From contig NZ_BAAAUX010000006.1 in the NCBI RefSeq assembly GCF_039534165.1, forward strand, positions 1 through 64,000: DNA of 64,000 nt, read 5' to 3'. Origin of the DNA: Saccharopolyspora_D taberi (GTDB lineage Bacteria; Actinomycetota; Actinomycetes; Mycobacteriales; Pseudonocardiaceae). Of the stretch, positions 26,921 to 38,570 are shown piece by piece; position 1 is the stretch's first letter, and the number at the start of each line of letters is the position of its first letter. Under the pieces are notes generated by a model. The model ran no database searches. It was not told the DNA's origin and worked only from the letters and a program-made list of their open reading frames with translations. Position numbers and translations under genes: made by a program.

Positions 26921-27637
26921 ATGAGCCGTTTCGAGGGCATGTGGGACCACTTCTGGACCGACCTTCCCGACGCCGCGGGCACCTCGCCGTGGGACGTGGA
27001 CCCGAACTACGTGGCGCACGCCCACCTGCACCTGTTCGGCAGCGTCCTCGACCCGTCCCAGCCCGTGATCGACGTCGGGTGCGGTGACGGCGGGCAGACC
27101 GTGGCCATCGCCAAGCACTTCAACCGGGTGGTCGGCGTGGACGCGGCGCCGCACGCGCTGGACCGGGCCAGGAAGTTCAACTCCGGCCCCGGGATCACCT
27201 ACGAGCAGCTGGACCTGCTGCACCCCGAGCAGGCCGCCGCGCTGCACGACCGGATCGGCGACGCCGGCCTGTACGTCCGCACGGTCCTGCACGCCTTCAA
27301 GCCCGACGAGCTCAAGCTCGCCGCGGCCTCGCTGGCGAACCTGGCAGGCGACACCGGCGGCGCGTTCTTCTACGAGCTGGCGCCGAGCAGCCGGGAGTTC
27401 ATCCTCGACCTGCTCGAGCGCGGTGTCACCCCGCCGGACAAGTTCCGGTTCGTCTTCGACCGCGTTCCGCTGCCCGAGTCCCGGGAGGAGGGCGCGTTGC
27501 AGCGGGAGCTCGAAGCCGTCGGGTTCGACATCGTCTCGACCGGGCCCATCGACTACCAGGGCACCGTGTCGGTCGGCGAGCGCCGGGTGAACGTCCCGTC
27601 GTTCTTCGTGGTCGCCCAGGCGAAGGGCCGCAAGTAG
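26921..27637 (+). CDS. Class I SAM-dependent methyltransferase
   Basis: The 238-residue protein has motif I VIDVGCGDGGQT and the acidic motif II VVGVDAAPHAL typical of the Rossmann methyltransferases. GGAAGGAAGAG precedes the ATG. The acceptor is unknown. It is divergent from the MOSC operon and convergent with the MFS gene of the aminobenzoate cluster, so it may tailor that product. Confidence 0.8.
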   Translation: MSRFEGMWDHFWTDLPDAAGTSPWDVDPNYVAHAHLHLFGSVLDPSQPVIDVGCGDGGQTVAIAKHFNRVVGVDAAPHALDRARKFNSGPGITYEQLDLLHPEQAAALHDRIGDAGLYVRTVLHAFKPDELKLAAASLANLAGDTGGAFFYELAPSSREFILDLLERGVTPPDKFRFVFDRVPLPESREEGALQRELEAVGFDIVSTGPIDYQGTVSVGERRVNVPSFFVVAQAKGRK

Positions 27638-27645
27638 CAGCCGTG

Positions 27646-27681
27646 GCGCCACCTTCCCCCGGTCGCGGGGAAAGGTGGCGC
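27646..27681. terminator. Bidirectional terminator between methyltransferase and MFS
   Basis: GCGCCACCTTCCCC pairs with GGGGAAAGGTGGCGC, with one bulged A and a short loop, between two convergent genes. Confidence 0.7.
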
Positions 27682-27691
27682 ACTCGGTGGG

Positions 27692-28924
27692 TCAGACGAG
27701 TTCCCTGGGACCGGCGAGCTCGGCCTGCCGGGCAGCGACCTCGCGCACCGCGCGCCTGCGCGCGGCGATGCCGCCGGTGATGAGCGCGGCGGCGACGAAG
27801 AACTCGATGCCCGCCGCGATGGTCAGCACCGGGCCCGCTCCGTAGGAGCTGATGACGAGTCCCCCGAGGCTGGCGCCGAGCGTGATCCCGGCGTAGTTGG
27901 CCGAGGAAGCCAGCGACAGCGCGGTCACGCGGTCCTCCGGAGCGCGCGTGATGAACATCCGCTGCTGCGGCGCGTTCGTCGCCCACGCGCTGACGCTCCA
28001 GAACGCGACGACGACGAACAGGATCACGACCGCGTTCAGCGGTCCCGGCGCCAGCCAGCCGGTCACGGCCAGCGCGAGGAAGGCGACTCCCTTGCCGCCG
28101 ACGCTGGCCACGAGCGTTCGCCGCGGCCCCCAGAGGTCCGCGCCGACCCCGCCCAGGCGGACGCCGACGATCGCGGCCACGCCGAAGGTGAGCAGCACCG
28201 CGGTCAGCCAGCCGCCGTGCACGTTGGCGATCTCGGCCGCGATCTGGCTGATGTAGGTGTAGGCCATGAAACCGCCGGTGAACCACAGGACGGTCATGCC
28301 CACCATCGACCAGATCGCCGGTTTGCGCAGGACCACGAGCCGTTCGCCGCGGTCCGGGCGCTGTTGCGGTTGCACGTGGCCGAACGTGCGCCACAGCCCC
28401 AGCGCGACGATTCCACTGAGGACGGACACGAAGACGAAAGCTCCGCGCCATCCGGCCACGTTGGCGATGAGCGATCCCAGCGGAACGCCGAGGGCGGTCG
28501 CCAGGGTCATCCCGCCGGGGACGTAGGCCAGTGCCCGGCCCTGCCGGTCCGGCGGCACCAGCGAAGCGGCGACCGAGGCCGCCGTCGGCGTGAAGGCCGC
28601 CGCGAAGCACGCCGTCACCAGGCGTCCCACGGCCAGCATCGGGTAGGTCGATGCCACGACGAGCGCCAGGTCCGTCAGCGCCACTCCGCAGAGCGCGGCG
28701 ACGAGCACGGTCCTGGCGTTGAACCTGCGGGTTGCGAAAGACATCAGCGGGGCCGCCACCGCGTAGGCGATGGCGAAGAAGCTCACCAGTTGCCCGGCGG
28801 TGGCGACGGGCACCGAGAGGTCCTCCGCGATCTGCGGCAGCAGCCCCGCGACGAGATAGGCGTCCGTTCCTACCGTGAACGCCCCGAGAGCCAGTAATAC
28901 GAGTCTAAGTTGTGCTGGTTGCAT
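27692..28924 (-). CDS. MFS exporter of the aminobenzoate cluster (DHA1 type)
   Basis: This 410-residue, 12-helix transporter has the N-terminal FTVGTDAYLVAGLLPQIAEDL typical of AraJ/CmlA-like DHA1 drug exporters. It is the last gene of the operon that begins at 36294, 23 bases after the CoA-ligase gene, and probably exports the product. Confidence 0.85.
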   Translation of the reverse strand: MQPAQLRLVLLALGAFTVGTDAYLVAGLLPQIAEDLSVPVATAGQLVSFFAIAYAVAAPLMSFATRRFNARTVLVAALCGVALTDLALVVASTYPMLAVGRLVTACFAAAFTPTAASVAASLVPPDRQGRALAYVPGGMTLATALGVPLGSLIANVAGWRGAFVFVSVLSGIVALGLWRTFGHVQPQQRPDRGERLVVLRKPAIWSMVGMTVLWFTGGFMAYTYISQIAAEIANVHGGWLTAVLLTFGVAAIVGVRLGGVGADLWGPRRTLVASVGGKGVAFLALAVTGWLAPGPLNAVVILFVVVAFWSVSAWATNAPQQRMFITRAPEDRVTALSLASSANYAGITLGASLGGLVISSYGAGPVLTIAAGIEFFVAAALITGGIAARRRAVREVAARQAELAGPRELV

Positions 28925-28947
28925 CCGTGTTTTTCATGAGAGATGTG

Positions 28948-30438
28948 TCAGTTGGGCAATAGAGGGCCCCGCAGCACTCGGTCGCGCAACTCCGTTCTGC
29001 TCAGTTTTCCGTTGTCGGTGCGGGGAAGTCCCTCCGCGAGGACGGTCACGCTCCGCGGGACCTTGTACGGCGCGAGCTCCGCCCGCGCCGCGGAGATGAG
29101 TTCTTCTTCCAGGACCCCCAGATCCTGATCCGCCTTGGGAACGACGAAGGCGCGCAGTTTGCTCGCCCCGTCCTCATCCGGTACCGACATCACGGCGCAC
29201 TCGGCTATTCCCCCGTGGCGGGAGAGAATCATCTCGATTTCGACCGGGGACACGGTGATCCCGCCGACCATCTCCAGGTCGTCGGTGCGCCCGAGGTACC
29301 AGACGTGGCCGCCTTCGTCGGTGGTCACCCGGTCCCTGGTGTTGAACCACCCGTCGACCAGGACCTCGGCCGTGGCCTCGGGGCGGTTCAGGTAACCGCG
29401 CAGCAGCGTCGGTCCGCGCACCCACAGCTCGCCCTCCCCGCCGGGGCCGACGTCCTCGCCGTTCTCGTCGCGGACTTCGAGCTCGTAGCCCGGGACCGCG
29501 ACGCCGAGCGAGCCGGGTGTGTTGTGGGTGACCGTGTTCGCGCAGAAGGCGTGCCCGACCTCGGTGCACCCGAGCTGGTCGAGGACCGGTGCGGACAGCA
29601 GCGCGCCGGCCCGCTCGCCGAGCTCGGGCGTCAGCGGTTCGCCCGCCGACACCGCCGCGCGGATGCTGCGGAACTCCTCGGGATTGCCCTGGCGGACCAG
29701 CTTCGCGTACGCGGACGGGACCGCGTACAGCAGCGTCACGCGGTGCCGCTCGACCGCCGCGCGGATGTCCTCTGGCGTCGGCCGTTCCGGGATCAGCACC
29801 GCCGACGACCCGCTCATCAGCGGGAACGCCAGCGCGTTGCCGAAGCCGTAGGCGAAGTACAGCTTCGACAGCGACAGGTGCACGTCGTCGGGCCCGACGT
29901 GGAAGACGCCTTCCCCGACGAGCCGGTGGTACAGCACCGGATCCTCGTGCGCGTGCACCACGCCCTTGGGGGTTCCGGTCGTTCCGGAGGTGTACTGGAT
30001 GTAGAGCGGTTCGTCGGGCGGAACGTCCTTGGGCGGCAACGGTTCCCGGGTTCGCGCGCCGTCCAGCACCTCGCCGGCGTCCACGCCGATTCCGGGGAAG
30101 TGGGCGACGACGTCCTCGTCGGCAACCGCGAGCACCGCCCCGCTGTCCGCGGCGATGTGCCCGTGCTCGGGTGCGGTCAGCAGCGGGTTGGCCAGGACCG
30201 CGGTGGCGCCCAGCCGCGCGACGGCCAGGAAGGTCGCCACCAGGCCGATCCCGTCGCGCTGGGCCACCACGACCCGCTGTCCGGCCGAGACCGACCGGGC
30301 CGCCAGCTCGCCCGCGAGCCCGGCCGCCAGGTCGTGGACCTCGCCGTGGGTCCACCAGGACCCGCCCGCGTGGAAGGCGGGCCGGTCCCGCCAGCCGTGC
30401 TCGTCCACCTGCCTGAGCGCACTTGCCACGAAGTTCAT
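28948..30438 (-). CDS. Benzoate-CoA-ligase-like adenylating enzyme
   Basis: This 496-residue ANL-family ligase has the P-loop YTSGTTGTPKGVVHAH, the A5-type LDQLGCTEVGH, the hinge YLGRTDDLEMVGGITVSPVEIE (first 20 residues diagnostic of benzoate-CoA ligases) and the catalytic A10 lysine in LPRTDNGKLSR. It probably activates an aromatic acid, for instance 4-aminobenzoate or its hydroxylated form, as adenylate or CoA thioester. ATG overlaps the aminotransferase stop (ATGA). Confidence 0.85.
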   Translation of the reverse strand: MNFVASALRQVDEHGWRDRPAFHAGGSWWTHGEVHDLAAGLAGELAARSVSAGQRVVVAQRDGIGLVATFLAVARLGATAVLANPLLTAPEHGHIAADSGAVLAVADEDVVAHFPGIGVDAGEVLDGARTREPLPPKDVPPDEPLYIQYTSGTTGTPKGVVHAHEDPVLYHRLVGEGVFHVGPDDVHLSLSKLYFAYGFGNALAFPLMSGSSAVLIPERPTPEDIRAAVERHRVTLLYAVPSAYAKLVRQGNPEEFRSIRAAVSAGEPLTPELGERAGALLSAPVLDQLGCTEVGHAFCANTVTHNTPGSLGVAVPGYELEVRDENGEDVGPGGEGELWVRGPTLLRGYLNRPEATAEVLVDGWFNTRDRVTTDEGGHVWYLGRTDDLEMVGGITVSPVEIEMILSRHGGIAECAVMSVPDEDGASKLRAFVVPKADQDLGVLEEELISAARAELAPYKVPRSVTVLAEGLPRTDNGKLSRTELRDRVLRGPLLPN

Positions 30439-31268
30439 CGCCACACCGCCTTGGTCTCGGGGAGCGGGAGGGCGAGCCGGTCCAGGATCGTCCTCCACTG
30501 CTCGGCGCGAACGGCCGCCCCCGCCTTGATCGGGGCGCCAACCCATTCGGTCACCGGCCGGATTCCGTTGAGAGCACTGGTGAACCACACTTCGCGTCCG
30601 TCCAAATCGGACACATTGACCCGCCGGTACGCGACGGGATGGCCGTGCACGCCCGCGATCTCGCGCACCAGCTTGCTGGTGACCGCGGGCAGCAGCGGGA
30701 GGTCGCGGGCGGGGAAGCACAGCCGGTCCCCCTCCCACCACATGACGCTGGAGCGCGCCCCCTCGATGACGGTGCCCTCCAGCGTCGTGATCAGCGCTTC
30801 CTCCGCGCCGTGCTCGGCGGCGCGCTCCCGCAGGTCCAGCAGGCGCTGGAGGTCCGGCCCCTTCCGCTGCGGGAACAGCCGCGGGTCGGGGGAGTCCGAG
30901 ATCCACACCCGCAGGTCGCCCGCGGTGGTCGGGGCGGGCCGCAGCCGGAGCCGCATCCGCTGCTCCGGGCCGTGCGCGACCTCGATCCGGGGGAACCAGC
31001 GGCCTGCCCGCGGCATCGCGGCCAGCGTCTGGGTCCAGAACTTGGTGAGGGCGCCGGACGCGAAGTGCGTCGCTTCGGCACAGCCGTGCGCGAACCGCTG
31101 CCAGTGCCGTTCGATCGCGCGGACCGCTCCGTTGTCGATGAGCCAGGACTCGGCGACCAGCAGTGTCCCGCCGGCGTTCGCCGCGGGGACCAGCTGACCG
31201 GTGTTCTGGTCCCATTCCAGGACCAGCTCGTCGGTTCCCTCGCTGGGCGTGAGCACCGGGGCGGACAT
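30435..31268 (-). CDS. Class IV PLP enzyme, aminodeoxychorismate-lyase-like (PabC)
   Basis: This 277-residue fold-type-IV enzyme would split 4-amino-4-deoxychorismate into 4-aminobenzoate and pyruvate. K in QRKGPDLQRLL aligns with the PLP lysine of E. coli PabC, and the EEALI...EGTVIE and FTSALNGIRPV segments match the cofactor-binding strands. It lies in an operon with a PabA-PabB fusion, which supports the function. It overlaps both neighbours (TGATG upstream, ATGA downstream). Confidence 0.8.
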   Translation of the reverse strand: MSAPVLTPSEGTDELVLEWDQNTGQLVPAANAGGTLLVAESWLIDNGAVRAIERHWQRFAHGCAEATHFASGALTKFWTQTLAAMPRAGRWFPRIEVAHGPEQRMRLRLRPAPTTAGDLRVWISDSPDPRLFPQRKGPDLQRLLDLRERAAEHGAEEALITTLEGTVIEGARSSVMWWEGDRLCFPARDLPLLPAVTSKLVREIAGVHGHPVAYRRVNVSDLDGREVWFTSALNGIRPVTEWVGAPIKAGAAVRAEQWRTILDRLALPLPETKAVWR

Positions 31269-32473
31269 CAGTACCGGCCCCTGGAGCTCTGCGCCCGGCC
31301 GGTCTTCGCACCGTACGGCGCGTTCTCCAGCCAGCGCCCCAGGGACGGCAACAGCGGGGCGAACCTGGCGGCGGCCAGCTGCTTGAACCGCCGCCCGGGC
31401 TGCGGGCGCAGCTGGCGCAGGGCTTCGGCGGCAGCGTCCCGGTTGAACAGGGCCGCGTCCCGGCGGTCCCGGTCGAACTCGGCCACCGCGTCCCGCCGCC
31501 CGGAGTCCAGGCCCGCCCTGATCGCCCCGGCAGCCGCCGCGGCGTCGGCGATGCCGCTGTTGAGCCCCCGCGCGCCGAACGGCGGGAACAGGTGGGCGGC
31601 CTCGCCGACCAGCAGGACCCGCCGGTGCTCGTCGGTGAAGGTGTTCGCGACGACCTGCTGGAACGTGTACTTGGAAACCCAGAGCACGTTGTCGCGGTGG
31701 CGTTCGGGCAGCACCTTCCCGAGCCACTCCCGGACGCCGCCGGTGGTGGCGAACTCCTCGGCGGAGTCGGACTCCCGGCACTGCAGGTCCACCTGGAAGC
31801 CGCCCGCGAACGGCACGAACAGGACGGTGCGCCCGCCCAGCTCAGGGTGCTCGTAGTGCAGCACCCGCTCCAGCGACCTGGACGGCGAGTCGTCGCGGAT
31901 GTCCACGACGACGTGGAAACCCTCCGCCCGGTCGCCTTCCAGCTTGATCCCCAAGGACTTGCGCACCGCCGAGCGCGCCCCGTCGGCGCCGATGACGTAC
32001 TCCGCCGACCACGTGCCGCCGTCGCCGACGGTGACCTCCACGCCGTCGTCCTGGGGCCGCACCGACGTGACTGGGCTGTCCCAGACGAACTCCACCCCCG
32101 CGTCGTGGCAGTACTTGCGCAGGAACCGCTCGGTGTCGACCTGGCGCAGGCTGGTGAACGGCGGGAACCCGGCGAACTCCGCCCCCGCGTAGGTCCGGCT
32201 GAACACCTGCCTGCCGCGGAAGTACGTGCTCCGGCTCGTCCACAGCACACCGTGCTCGTTGATCTCGGTGCCCAGCCCGGGGCTCATCTCCTCCAGGTGC
32301 CGCAGCGATTCCCGGTGCACGAAGAGCGCCCGGCTGCCGGGGCGTTCGCGGTCCACCGGGTCCGCCTCCAGCACCACCGCCGGGAGCCCCTGGGCTCGGA
32401 CCGCCAGCGCGGCGGTCAGCCCCACGGGCCCGGCTCCCACGATCAGCACCGGGCGTTGGTCATGCTTGCCCAC
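31268..32473 (-). CDS. Aromatic FAD monooxygenase (PHBH/UbiH type)
   Basis: This 401-residue class A flavoprotein hydroxylase has the dinucleotide motif VLIVGAGPVGLTAAL, the DG motif VIGADGARSAVR and the second FAD motif as VLLVGEAAHLFPPFGARGLN, with Glu where Asp is usual. It probably hydroxylates an aminobenzoate-derived ring. Ring hydroxylation or decarboxylative hydroxylation to an aminophenol are both possible. The GTG start has GAGG 5 bases upstream. Confidence 0.85.
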   Translation of the reverse strand: MGKHDQRPVLIVGAGPVGLTAALAVRAQGLPAVVLEADPVDRERPGSRALFVHRESLRHLEEMSPGLGTEINEHGVLWTSRSTYFRGRQVFSRTYAGAEFAGFPPFTSLRQVDTERFLRKYCHDAGVEFVWDSPVTSVRPQDDGVEVTVGDGGTWSAEYVIGADGARSAVRKSLGIKLEGDRAEGFHVVVDIRDDSPSRSLERVLHYEHPELGGRTVLFVPFAGGFQVDLQCRESDSAEEFATTGGVREWLGKVLPERHRDNVLWVSKYTFQQVVANTFTDEHRRVLLVGEAAHLFPPFGARGLNSGIADAAAAAGAIRAGLDSGRRDAVAEFDRDRRDAALFNRDAAAEALRQLRPQPGRRFKQLAAARFAPLLPSLGRWLENAPYGAKTGRAQSSRGRY

Positions 32474-32503
32474 GTTTACCTCGTTTCGCCGTGGAGTCCG
32501 GGA

Positions 32504-34591
<2,088 letters not shown>

Positions 34592-34746
34592 CGTTCCTCC
34601 GAAGGCAGCACTGCCGCCCACGTGGTCGACGTGGGTCGGCTCGCCGGGTCACAGCCGAAAGTGCGGTTCGAACCGGGGCGGACCGGTGCCCCGGCATCGG
34701 TGCGCGTCGCCCCGGGTGCGGTGGCGCCCGCGCGCGGGTGGTCCGC

Positions 34747-36294
34747 TCACGCGTTCTGATCGGCTTTGATCCGCTCCGCCAGCTCCAGCCGCTTGACCTT
34801 CCAGGTCGCGGTGCGCGGGACGGCGGTGAAGGGCAGCTGGATCGGGTCGCGCAGGAACGGCATGTCCGCGACCGCGCGCTTCCACCGGTCGGCGTCCAGC
34901 GGCGCGTCACCGTGCACGCAGACGACCGGCACCGGCGCGCCTTCGGCGTCGGGGATCACGACGACCTCGGACAGCTCGTCCAGCAGCGACAGCAGCTTGT
35001 CCTCCAGCTCCAGGTTGCTGTCCACGGCGTCGATCTGGTCGACCTCGCGGTCCAGCAGGTGCAGGCGTCCCCAGCGGTCCACCTGGCCCATGTCGCCCAT
35101 GAGCCACCAGCGGCCGTCGACCTGGCGGGCGTACCGGGCGTGCTCGCCGACGTAGGTCCTGGCCCGGCCGCGGGTGAACACCTGGACGTAGCCGACCTCG
35201 CCGCGCGGTCGCGGCCGCCCCTGCGCGTCGACGGCGCGGACGCCGGTCAGCGGCCACAGCGGACGGCCGACGCACCGGCCGTCGATCGACGCGGCGCTCT
35301 TCCGGGTGTACCTGCGCGCCGTGATGGGGCCGGTCTCGCTCTGGCCGTACAACTGCACGTACATCGGTCCGCGCCGCGCGGAACCGTCCAGGAGCCGCTG
35401 GACGGTGCGCGGATGAATCGCGTCGAACGTGCTGGTGAAGTAGCGGACGTTCGCCAGCGGGCGCCGCTTGCTGTCCACAAGGGACTCCCACATGACGAAG
35501 TTGTTCGGATAGGTCTCCAGCAGCGCGGGCTTGGTGCGGGCGAGGATTTCCTCGGCGTTGTCGGTGGCCGGATCCGACAGCAGCACCAGCGGCATTCCCT
35601 TGCGCAGCGCGACACCCAGCGAGTGGTACGAGCGGGAGTGCGCGTAGGAGGTGCAGAAAGCGGCCGTCTCGCTGCGCGGGATGCGCGCCGCCAGGGCCAT
35701 CTGGGGCAGCAGGCGCCACCACATCGCGTTCGGCGTGTGGGCGACGAACTTGGGAATCCCGGTCGTCCCGGAGGTGTGGGTGATCAGCGCGACTTCCCGC
35801 GGATGGATGCGGGTGGGCCGGAAATCGGCGGAGCGCGAACCGTTCGGTTGCGCGTCGCTGACGAAGGTGTGCGCCACCAGGTCGTCGATCGGCTGGTCGC
35901 GGAGTTCTCCGGCGAGCTTCGCGGTGTCGGTGATCAGCCACGGGTCACCCAGCCGCTCCAGCAGCGCGGCCACCACGCCGCCGTCCAGTCCGGGGGACAG
36001 CAGCACCGGGGTCGCGCCGATCCGGGAGGCCGCGGAGGTCAGCAGGGCCAGGTCGAAGTTCTCCGTCTTGTGGACCGCGACCTGCTGGCCCGCCCGCAGG
36101 CCCGCCGCCCACAGCCGGGCGCACAACTCGTCCACCAGCGCGGCCAGTTCGGAGAACGTGTAGGTGTCCGTCGTGGAGTCGAACGAAGCCAGCGGCCGGT
36201 CGAGCACGACAGGCGTTTTCCCGTGTCGCATGGACGCTTCGTGGAACATCGTTCCGAGCGAGAACTCGAACGAATGCAGCACCTGGCTCAGCAA
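34747..36294 (-). CDS. AMP-forming acyl ligase, first gene of the cluster operon
   Basis: This 515-residue ANL enzyme has the P-loop HTSGTTGIPKFVAHTP, YGQSETGP and the terminal K in RTATWKVKRLEL. The hinge reads LLDREVDQIDAVDSNLE instead of the usual GRxxDxIK, so the C-terminal swing may be unusual. The best upstream start is TTG at 36294 after GGAAGG; the first ATG lies 15 codons in. Substrate unknown. A hairpin (CCCACGT/ACGTGGG, 34617-34635) lies in the 155-bp gap before pabAB. Confidence 0.8.
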   Translation of the reverse strand: MLSQVLHSFEFSLGTMFHEASMRHGKTPVVLDRPLASFDSTTDTYTFSELAALVDELCARLWAAGLRAGQQVAVHKTENFDLALLTSAASRIGATPVLLSPGLDGGVVAALLERLGDPWLITDTAKLAGELRDQPIDDLVAHTFVSDAQPNGSRSADFRPTRIHPREVALITHTSGTTGIPKFVAHTPNAMWWRLLPQMALAARIPRSETAAFCTSYAHSRSYHSLGVALRKGMPLVLLSDPATDNAEEILARTKPALLETYPNNFVMWESLVDSKRRPLANVRYFTSTFDAIHPRTVQRLLDGSARRGPMYVQLYGQSETGPITARRYTRKSAASIDGRCVGRPLWPLTGVRAVDAQGRPRPRGEVGYVQVFTRGRARTYVGEHARYARQVDGRWWLMGDMGQVDRWGRLHLLDREVDQIDAVDSNLELEDKLLSLLDELSEVVVIPDAEGAPVPVVCVHGDAPLDADRWKRAVADMPFLRDPIQLPFTAVPRTATWKVKRLELAERIKADQNA

Positions 36295-36966
36295 GGGAAT
36301 TCCACACCCTTCCTCTTACGCAGTTGACGCGCGAAGGTTCCCGATGGGTCTTTATGTCCCCGGTGACATCGATCCATAGCCGCGAATCGATTTATAGCCG
36401 CAACATCATCGATACATGGCCCCGGCATCATCGAGTGACCACGCCTTGGCATTCCCCCAGAGCGGATAGCAGCCCCCCGTGCTCGACTCCACGGAGGGGA
36501 ACAAGTGGAACGTTACAGACATGAATTCCACTGCCGCTCCGCCGGAAGGATGAAGCCAAAAGTGGTCACCGTCATATTTACAGTGATTTGGACCACACTT
36601 CAAGATGGTTCCTTGCCGGTGGTATCGAACTCATGATCAGCTCGCGTTTACGAGATCAAGCTGGGGAAATGTGAATTAGCCACCGCAAATGCCACAGGGA
36701 AAAGCCGGGATTGTGCGCGGAACCGGTCGGGCGGTCTGTTTACCACTTCGCACGGAAGTCGGTTCGGCCGGCCGCGGGCGGCCCCGGGATGACGCTAGTC
36801 TGCGATCAACGACGACCTGCCCGCTCCCGCCCGGTCGACCCCGACCGCACCGGTCCGGCACCGGCGCGGTCCGGAGATCGCCGCATCCCGACTTCGGCTG
36901 CAGAACCGCCGAACCGGCAGTGCACGCACTGGCCGACCAACGTCAGATCGAAAGGAAGTTAGCCCC
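36295..36966. other. Divergent control region of the aminobenzoate cluster
   Basis: These 672 bp between the two gene arms are clearly AT-richer than their flanks and hold three ATCGAT sites. A minus-strand frame (36406-36603) has no homology I can see. No regulator gene lies in the cluster, so control probably acts here from elsewhere. Confidence 0.5.
36368..36413. repeat. Three ATCGAT sites within two 18-bp direct repeats
   Basis: ATCGAT occurs at 36368, 36386 and 36408. The first two belong to imperfect direct repeats ATCGATCCATAGCCGCGA and ATCGATTTATAGCCGCAA (15 of 18 identical). Iterated palindromic hexamers in a divergent promoter region suggest a regulator-binding array. Confidence 0.6.
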
Positions 36967-37428
36967 GTGACCGGATCTTCGCGCGTCGTTCTCCCCAAGG
37001 TGACGCCGGACAACTACGCCGCCATGCGGAAGCTCAAGGACACCGTGGTCGCCGGTGCAACGAAGGCCGGCATCGAACCTCTGCTCATCGACCTCGTCAA
37101 CATGCGCGCCTCGCAGATCAACGGCTGCACGCTCTGCCTGGACATGCACTCGAAGGAGGCCAGGGCCAAGGGCGAGACCGAGCAGCGGCTCTACGTGCTC
37201 AGCGCCTGGCGGGAGGCCCCGTTCTTCACCCAGCGCGAGCGCGTCGCCCTGGAGCTGACCGAGGCGATCACGCTGGTCCACGACGGCCAGGTCGCCGACG
37301 ACGTCTACGACCTCGCGGCCAAGGAGTTCAGCGAGGACGAGCTGAGCCAGCTCATCTGGGTGATCATCGTGATGAACAACCTCAACCGGGTCGCGATCAC
37401 CACCCGGATGCAGCCCGCCAAGGACTGA
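36967..37428 (+). CDS. AhpD-like carboxymuconolactone decarboxylase family protein
   Basis: This 153-residue protein has the AhpD core with the redox CxxC in NGCTLCLDMHSKEARAKG and the helical tail typical of the family. Members reduce peroxides or act on lactones. The GTG has AAAGGAAG about 11 bases upstream. It leads the plus-strand arm facing the aminobenzoate operon and could protect against oxidants made by its flavoenzyme. Confidence 0.8.
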   Translation: MTGSSRVVLPKVTPDNYAAMRKLKDTVVAGATKAGIEPLLIDLVNMRASQINGCTLCLDMHSKEARAKGETEQRLYVLSAWREAPFFTQRERVALELTEAITLVHDGQVADDVYDLAAKEFSEDELSQLIWVIIVMNNLNRVAITTRMQPAKD

Positions 37429-37519
37429 ACCCCCGGGTCGTCGGCCGCCGCGCGCCGCGGTGGCCGGCGACCGCGCATCCGCCCGCCACCCCGGCAAACT
37501 GGGAAAGGTTTCTCCAACA

Positions 37520-38290
37520 GTGCTTCAGGAAAAGTCCGCAGCCTTCCGAGAGCTGCACAAGCCGGGTGCGCCGGTCGTGCTCGGCAACATCTGGGACGCC
37601 CTCGGCGCCCGCGCCGCCGAGGAGGCGGGTTTCCCGGCAGTGGCGACCACCAGCGAGACGGTGGCCCGTTCGCTCGGTTACGAGGACTTCGAGGCCGCGC
37701 CCGCCGACGAGATGCTGGCCGCTGCCGCCCGCATCGCCGGGGCCGTGTCCGTCCCGGTGACCGTGGACGTGGAGTCCGGCTACGGGCTGGAGCCCGCGGA
37801 ACTGGTGGCCCGCCTGGTCAAGATCGGCGCCGCCGGTCTCAACATCGAGGACACCGACTACCGCGCGGACAAGCTCGCCGACCCCGCCGACCAGGCCCGC
37901 CGCATCGCCGGGATCCGCGAGGCCGCCGAGAAGATCGGCGTTCCGCTGGTGATCAACGCGCGGACCGACGTGTTCCTGCGCGCCGTCACCACCGGCGCGG
38001 CCGAGTCGTCGGCGGTCGACGAGGCCGTCGCGCGCGGCAAGGAGTACCTCGCCGCGGGCGCAGACGTCGTTTACCCGCTGCTGGCCAGCGAGGAGCAGAT
38101 CATCGGTTCGCTGGTCGAGCAGCTGGGCCCGATCAACGTGCTGGCCACCCCGGTCGCCCCGAGCATCGAGCGGCTCGCCGAGCTCGGCGTCACCCGGGTC
38201 TCCCTCGGCCCCGGCCTCGGCCGCGGCTACGAGGGCTGGCTGAAGGAGGAGCTGACCGGGCTCGCCGCCAAGGCCAAGGCGCTGGGCTGA
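37520..38290 (+). CDS. Isocitrate lyase/PEP mutase superfamily protein
   Basis: This 256-residue TIM-barrel protein has the superfamily segments VVLGNIWDALGARAAEEAG, VDVESGYG and NIEDTDY. The catalytic PEP mutase motif EDKxxxKxNS is absent (EDTDYRADK here), and so is the KKCGH of isocitrate lyase, so neither phosphonate synthesis nor glyoxylate bypass should be assumed. A carbon-carbon lyase or hydrolase acting on an oxo-acid is likely. Starts at GTG after AAAGG. Ends at a strong terminator. Confidence 0.75.
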   Translation: MLQEKSAAFRELHKPGAPVVLGNIWDALGARAAEEAGFPAVATTSETVARSLGYEDFEAAPADEMLAAAARIAGAVSVPVTVDVESGYGLEPAELVARLVKIGAAGLNIEDTDYRADKLADPADQARRIAGIREAAEKIGVPLVINARTDVFLRAVTTGAAESSAVDEAVARGKEYLAAGADVVYPLLASEEQIIGSLVEQLGPINVLATPVAPSIERLAELGVTRVSLGPGLGRGYEGWLKEELTGLAAKAKALG

Positions 38291-38319
38291 GCCGCGGCGC
38301 CGGGCCGACCGGCAGCTGA

Positions 38320-38353
38320 GCGGGTTTCCGGTGCGGTCGCACCGGAAACCCGC
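38320..38353 (+). terminator. Strong hairpin after the ICL-superfamily gene
   Basis: A perfect 16-bp stem (GCGGGTTTCCGGTGCG and complement) with a 2-base loop separates the first two genes of the plus arm from the amidohydrolase transcript. Confidence 0.75.
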
Positions 38354-38570
38354 CACCCGGCAGTGCTGCGGAGCTCGCCAGGAGCCGGTGCGGGGCAGCC
38401 TCCCGGCGGCGAGCCGAGCGGATCAACTCCCGCGCACCGCGCGGTCCTGAGCCGCCACCGAACACGTCCGCGGGGCCGGCGGAATCGGCCCGCACTCGGT
38501 GGCGTCAACGAGTGTGCCTCCACGAATCGACTGTCCCGAGCGGTACCACACGCCCAAGGAAGTGGTCAGC

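Noticed and set aside
36406..36603. Small minus-strand gene in the cluster promoter region
   Set aside because: No ribosome site, no recognisable feature, and it covers the likely promoter region; probably a chance frame in lower-GC DNA.
37520..38290. Phosphoenolpyruvate mutase, hinting at phosphonate biosynthesis
   Set aside because: The EDKxxxKxNS catalytic motif is absent (EDTDYRADK), and no phosphonopyruvate decarboxylase is present. It is only a superfamily member.
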